Shown piece after piece: positions 13,759 through 15,875 of a stretch of DNA of 15,875 nucleotides. This DNA is from Anaerolineales bacterium. GTDB lineage: Bacteria; Chloroflexota; Anaerolineae; Anaerolineales; UBA6663. A program made the translations under genes and the position numbers. The first letter of the stretch is position 1; each line of letters opens with the position of its first letter. The stretch is taken from positions 1 to 15,875 of the forward strand of contig JAEURM010000016.1 of assembly GCA_016789245.1 (NCBI GenBank), written 5' to 3'. The notes below the pieces were generated by a model. It worked only from the letters and a program-made list of their open reading frames with translations, did no database searches and was not told the origin of the DNA.

Positions 13759-14982
13759 GTGACTCTGCCCCTGTTTAGCCCACAAACTTTTGGCCCCGAA
13801 ACTTGGAGCGTGAGCGATTTAAACCGCTACGTGCGCCAGCATTTGGAGAGTGATTTCCGTTTGCAAGAGTTGCGCGTGCGCGGCGAAATTTCTGGCTTTA
13901 AGGCGTACCCCAGCGGCCATTGGTATTTCTCGCTCAAAGATGCGGGTGCGCAAATTGGCTGTGTGATGTGGCGGCAAAAAGCCACCTACCAACGCTACAC
14001 GCCCCGTGATGGGGATGCGGTAGAAATTGAAGGCGCAGTGACGCTGTATGAAACGCGCGGCCAGTATCAATTGGATGTGGCCCGCATCATCCCGCAAGGC
14101 GAGGGCGCGCTGTACGCCGAGTTTGCGCGGCTGAAAGCACAATTAGAGTCTGAAGGTTTGTTTGCGACTGAACGCAAACGCGCCCTGCCCGTGCGCCCGC
14201 GCCGCATTGGTTTAGTTACTTCGCCCGCCGGGGCCGCCCTACGCGATATGCTTAACATTCTGCGCCGCCGTTGGCCGCTGGCCGAAGTGGTGCTGGCCCC
14301 CACGCCGGTGCAAGGGCCAGAAGCGCCGCCGCAAATTGTGGCCGCTCTGCGTGCGCTGATTCCTTTGCAACCCGATGTCACCATTGTGGCACGCGGAGGC
14401 GGCTCACTCGAAGATTTGTGGGCCTTCAATGATGAGCGTGTGGCGCGGGCGATTGCCGCCATGCCCATGCCCACCGTGAGCGGCGTAGGCCATGAAACAG
14501 ATTTCACCATGGCGGATTTTGTGGCGGATGTGCGTGCCCCCACGCCCTCAGCGGCGGCGGAGTTGGTGAGTAGTTTTTCTGTGTTGGATTTGCGTGCCCA
14601 AGTGGATGCGGCCTCTGACCGGTTGAGCGTGGCCGTGGAAGAAGCGCTTGCCGCGCGGCAAACGGCGCTGAGCGAACGGCAAGCCGAATTGCGCCGCCTT
14701 TCGCCCGTTCTGCAATTAACGCTGGTTCGCCAGCAACTTTCTGCGCTCACCCGCCGCGCCAATTCTGAAATTCAGCATCAATTAGAAATTGCCCGTGAGC
14801 GGCATCAGCGCTTGGCGCAAGCCCTCAACGGCATTAGCCCGCTAGCTGTTTTGCACCGTGGTTACGCCATTGTGCATAAGCCGGATGGCAATATTGTGCG
14901 CCAAACCAAAGATGCGCCCGTGGGCGAGAGTTTACGCGTGCGCGTGAGTGACGGGGAATTTAAGGTGAGGCGCGAGGCGTGA
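13759..14982 (+). CDS. xseA: exodeoxyribonuclease VII large subunit (XseA)
   Basis: The 407-residue protein fits XseA. The N-terminal OB-fold (about 15-112) contains VRGEISGFKAYPSGHWYFSLKD and VMWRQKA. The catalytic domain carries RPRRIGLVTSPAGAALRDM (146-164), ARGGGSLEDLWAFNDE (211-226), GVGHETDFTMADFVADVRAPTPSAAAEL (242-269), a long coiled-coil region (about 275-355) and the C-terminal LHRGYAIV. ExoVII degrades single-stranded DNA from both ends in repair, with several XseB subunits per XseA. The start is GTG at 13759: the ATG at 13751 is out of frame and meets a TGA after three codons. xseB follows after a 70-base palindromic gap. Confidence 0.96.
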   Translation: MTLPLFSPQTFGPETWSVSDLNRYVRQHLESDFRLQELRVRGEISGFKAYPSGHWYFSLKDAGAQIGCVMWRQKATYQRYTPRDGDAVEIEGAVTLYETRGQYQLDVARIIPQGEGALYAEFARLKAQLESEGLFATERKRALPVRPRRIGLVTSPAGAALRDMLNILRRRWPLAEVVLAPTPVQGPEAPPQIVAALRALIPLQPDVTIVARGGGSLEDLWAFNDERVARAIAAMPMPTVSGVGHETDFTMADFVADVRAPTPSAAAELVSSFSVLDLRAQVDAASDRLSVAVEEALAARQTALSERQAELRRLSPVLQLTLVRQQLSALTRRANSEIQHQLEIARERHQRLAQALNGISPLAVLHRGYAIVHKPDGNIVRQTKDAPVGESLRVRVSDGEFKVRREA

Positions 14983-14984
14983 AA

Positions 14985-15044
14985 CGTAAAACGTGAAATG
15001 TGGAAAGCGAAGCGGCTTTCACCTTTCACGCGTCACGTTTTACG
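14985..15044. repeat. nested palindrome between xseA and xseB
   Basis: cgtaaaacgtga (14985-14996) and tcacgttttacg (15033-15044) are exact reverse complements. Inside, gaaagc (15003-15008) pairs with gctttc (15015-15020). The element begins two bases after the xseA stop and ends eight bases before the xseB ATG, leaving no SD for xseB. Confidence 0.8.
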
Positions 15045-15052
15045 AAATCAGT

Positions 15053-15301
15053 ATGAGTACAAAATCTAAATCAAAAGCAAAACTTGAGATTGACGAACTC
15101 ACTTTTGAAGCCGCCTTTGCTGAATTAGAGTCCCTTGTGGAGCAGTTGGAGGCCGGGCAGTTGCCGTTGGAAGAAAGCTTGGCGTTGTTTGAGCGTGGGC
15201 AGGCGCTGGCGGCGCGATGCGGCCAACTGCTGGAAAATGCGGAATTGAAAGTGAAGCAATTAGTGGGCAGTGAGCTAGAAGATTTGGAAGCGGAAGACTA
15301 G
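15053..15301 (+). CDS. xseB: exodeoxyribonuclease VII small subunit (XseB)
   Basis: Starting from ATG 15053 the protein is 82 residues, the standard XseB length. The core reads LTFEAAFAELESLVEQLEAGQLPLEESLALFERGQAL, followed by CGQLLENAELKVKQL, typical of the family's two-helix fold. It begins with a lysine-rich tail (MSTKSKSKAK). The frame is open to an ATG at 14993 within the palindrome; those residues are not family-like, so the later ATG is chosen. No SD precedes it. The stop is followed after two bases by the next ATG. Confidence 0.94.
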   Translation: MSTKSKSKAKLEIDELTFEAAFAELESLVEQLEAGQLPLEESLALFERGQALAARCGQLLENAELKVKQLVGSELEDLEAED

Positions 15302-15303
15302 GC

Positions 15304-15756
15304 ATGGAAGAGCTCTTCACCCAAATTTTGAATAATAAACCTTTGTGGGCGGGCGGCTGGGCGTGGCTGATTGCACAAGTGGTGAAGCCGCCCTTGCACT
15401 TCATCTCGCGGCGAGAGTGGAAGTGGGAACTGTTGGTGAGTGCCGGCGGCTTTCCATCCTCTCACTCCGCACTGATGGTGGGCACTACTATTGGTATTGG
15501 TATGCAAGAGGGTTTCCAATCACCGCTGTTTGCGCTGGCGTGGGTAATTTCTATGATTGTGATTTACGATGCCACCGGGGTGCGCCGCCAAGCCGGTGAC
15601 CATGCCCGCATTTTGAATTTGATGATTGATGAGTTGTTTACGGGCCACCCGCTGGCCGAAAAAGAATTGAAAGAACGCCTAGGCCACACCCCGCGCGAGG
15701 TATTGGGCGGCGTAGTGCTAGGCCTCATCACGGCGCTGGTGGTGATGGGGGTGTAG
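15304..15756 (+). CDS. divergent PAP2 family membrane protein (DUF212/YuiD-like)
   Basis: The 150-residue protein carries the DivPAP hallmarks: AQVVKPPLHFI near residue 24, GGFPSSHSA (48-56), a central hydrophobic segment with IYDATGVRRQAGDHA (about 87-101), LGHTPREVLGGVVLG and a C-terminal hydrophobic stretch. By family relation to PAP2 phosphatases, it may act on a phosphorylated lipid or isoprenoid, but the function of DUF212 proteins is not established. It starts two bases after xseB with no separate promoter seen, and ends two bases before a convergent gene. Confidence 0.9.
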   Translation: MEELFTQILNNKPLWAGGWAWLIAQVVKPPLHFISRREWKWELLVSAGGFPSSHSALMVGTTIGIGMQEGFQSPLFALAWVISMIVIYDATGVRRQAGDHARILNLMIDELFTGHPLAEKELKERLGHTPREVLGGVVLGLITALVVMGV

Positions 15757-15758
15757 TT

Positions 15759-15875
15759 TTACAAAGGAAACTGACTCCATACCCGACCATCCAATTTACG
15801 ACCAGCTTTATTTTTGCCTACTTTTTCCATAAACATGGTCATGGGAGTGTTTTCATCATACTGAAGGCCGCTATG
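15759..15875 (-). CDS. C-terminal end of a DUF5131 (phage Gp37/Gp68)-like protein, partial
   Basis: The minus strand is open from the window edge to a TAA at 15761-15759, giving the last 38 residues. They include MEKVGKNKAGRKLDGRVWSQFP, written here as MEKVGKNKAG then RKLDGRVWSQFP. The pattern VGKxxAGRxLDGRxWxxFP matches, from memory, the conserved C terminus of DUF5131 proteins, which are radical-SAM-like and often carried by phages and mobile elements. Only the tail is visible and the start lies beyond the window. It converges on the DivPAP gene with a two-base gap. Confidence 0.55.
   Translation of the reverse strand, partial: HSGLQYDENTPMTMFMEKVGKNKAGRKLDGRVWSQFPL

Noticed and set aside
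13751..13762. Four-codon mini-ORF (M-P-L-stop) whose TGA overlaps the xseA GTG
   Set aside because: Could allow coupled reinitiation, but such short overlaps arise easily by chance and no SD supports it.
1944..15044. CRISPR array or insertion sequence explanation for the repeats
   Set aside because: The palindromes differ from one another, are not regularly spaced, and no cas or transposase gene is present in the window.

Overview
The window reads as a chromosomal segment of a Gram-negative-like or monoderm environmental bacterium. My best guess is Chloroflexota (Anaerolineae or a related class). That guess rests on three things: a glucitol-family PTS next to a SorC regulator, a four-helix-bundle gene lying between short flanking repeats, and many different perfect palindromes in the gaps between genes. 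No rRNA or marker gene is present to prove it. Genes are tightly packed. Several start codons have good Shine-Dalgarno (SD) sequences, while others directly follow a palindrome and have none.

Layout. Minus strand, 1-2811: the start of a P-loop ATPase (partial), a small four-helix-bundle protein framed by a 12-bp inverted repeat, a membrane-anchored phospholipase-D-type protein with two HKD motifs, and an inositol-monophosphatase family enzyme. A 314-bp divergent promoter region (2812-3125) follows. It holds nested inverted repeats over a recognisable promoter. Plus strand, 3126-13648: what looks like one long operon, in the order SorC-type regulator, TPP-dependent E1 alpha, E1 beta, lipoyl E2, GutM, glucitol-PTS IIC (SrlA), the membrane half of SrlE, the IIB half of SrlE, IIA (SrlB), a homoserine-dehydrogenase-like/SAF oxidoreductase (COG4091, the family that includes the DXR-like enzyme DRL), HPr and Enzyme I. 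A strong palindrome closes it. Plus strand, 13759-15756: xseA, xseB and a divergent PAP2 (DUF212/YuiD) membrane protein. The last bases carry the 3' end of a minus-strand gene resembling DUF5131 (phage Gp37/Gp68 family).

How the genes work together. The operon contains a complete phosphoryl relay (PEP to EI to HPr to IIA to IIB to IIC). It lacks the usual sorbitol-6-phosphate dehydrogenase SrlD. In its place is the COG4091/DRL-like NAD(P) oxidoreductase, and the same operon carries a 2-oxoacid/acyloin-dehydrogenase-type E1/E2. My central hypothesis, which is inference, is a polyol catabolic system. The PTS would import and phosphorylate a polyol, the DRL-like enzyme would convert the polyol phosphate to a ketose phosphate, and the E1/E2 complex would cleave it to acetyl-CoA or burn the pyruvate made by the PTS. 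A branched tetritol such as 2-C-methyl-D-erythritol would fit every gene: methylerythritol phosphate to DXP by reversed DRL chemistry, then acetoin-dehydrogenase-like cleavage of DXP to acetyl-CoA plus glyceraldehyde-3-phosphate. Ordinary sorbitol use with a local PDH is the plainer alternative. No E3 (dihydrolipoamide dehydrogenase) is in the window.

Other noteworthy points: SrlE is split in two with its halves in swapped order; the E2 has two tandem E3-binding domains; and seven or more unrelated palindromic elements sit between genes, several directly abutting start codons that lack an SD.
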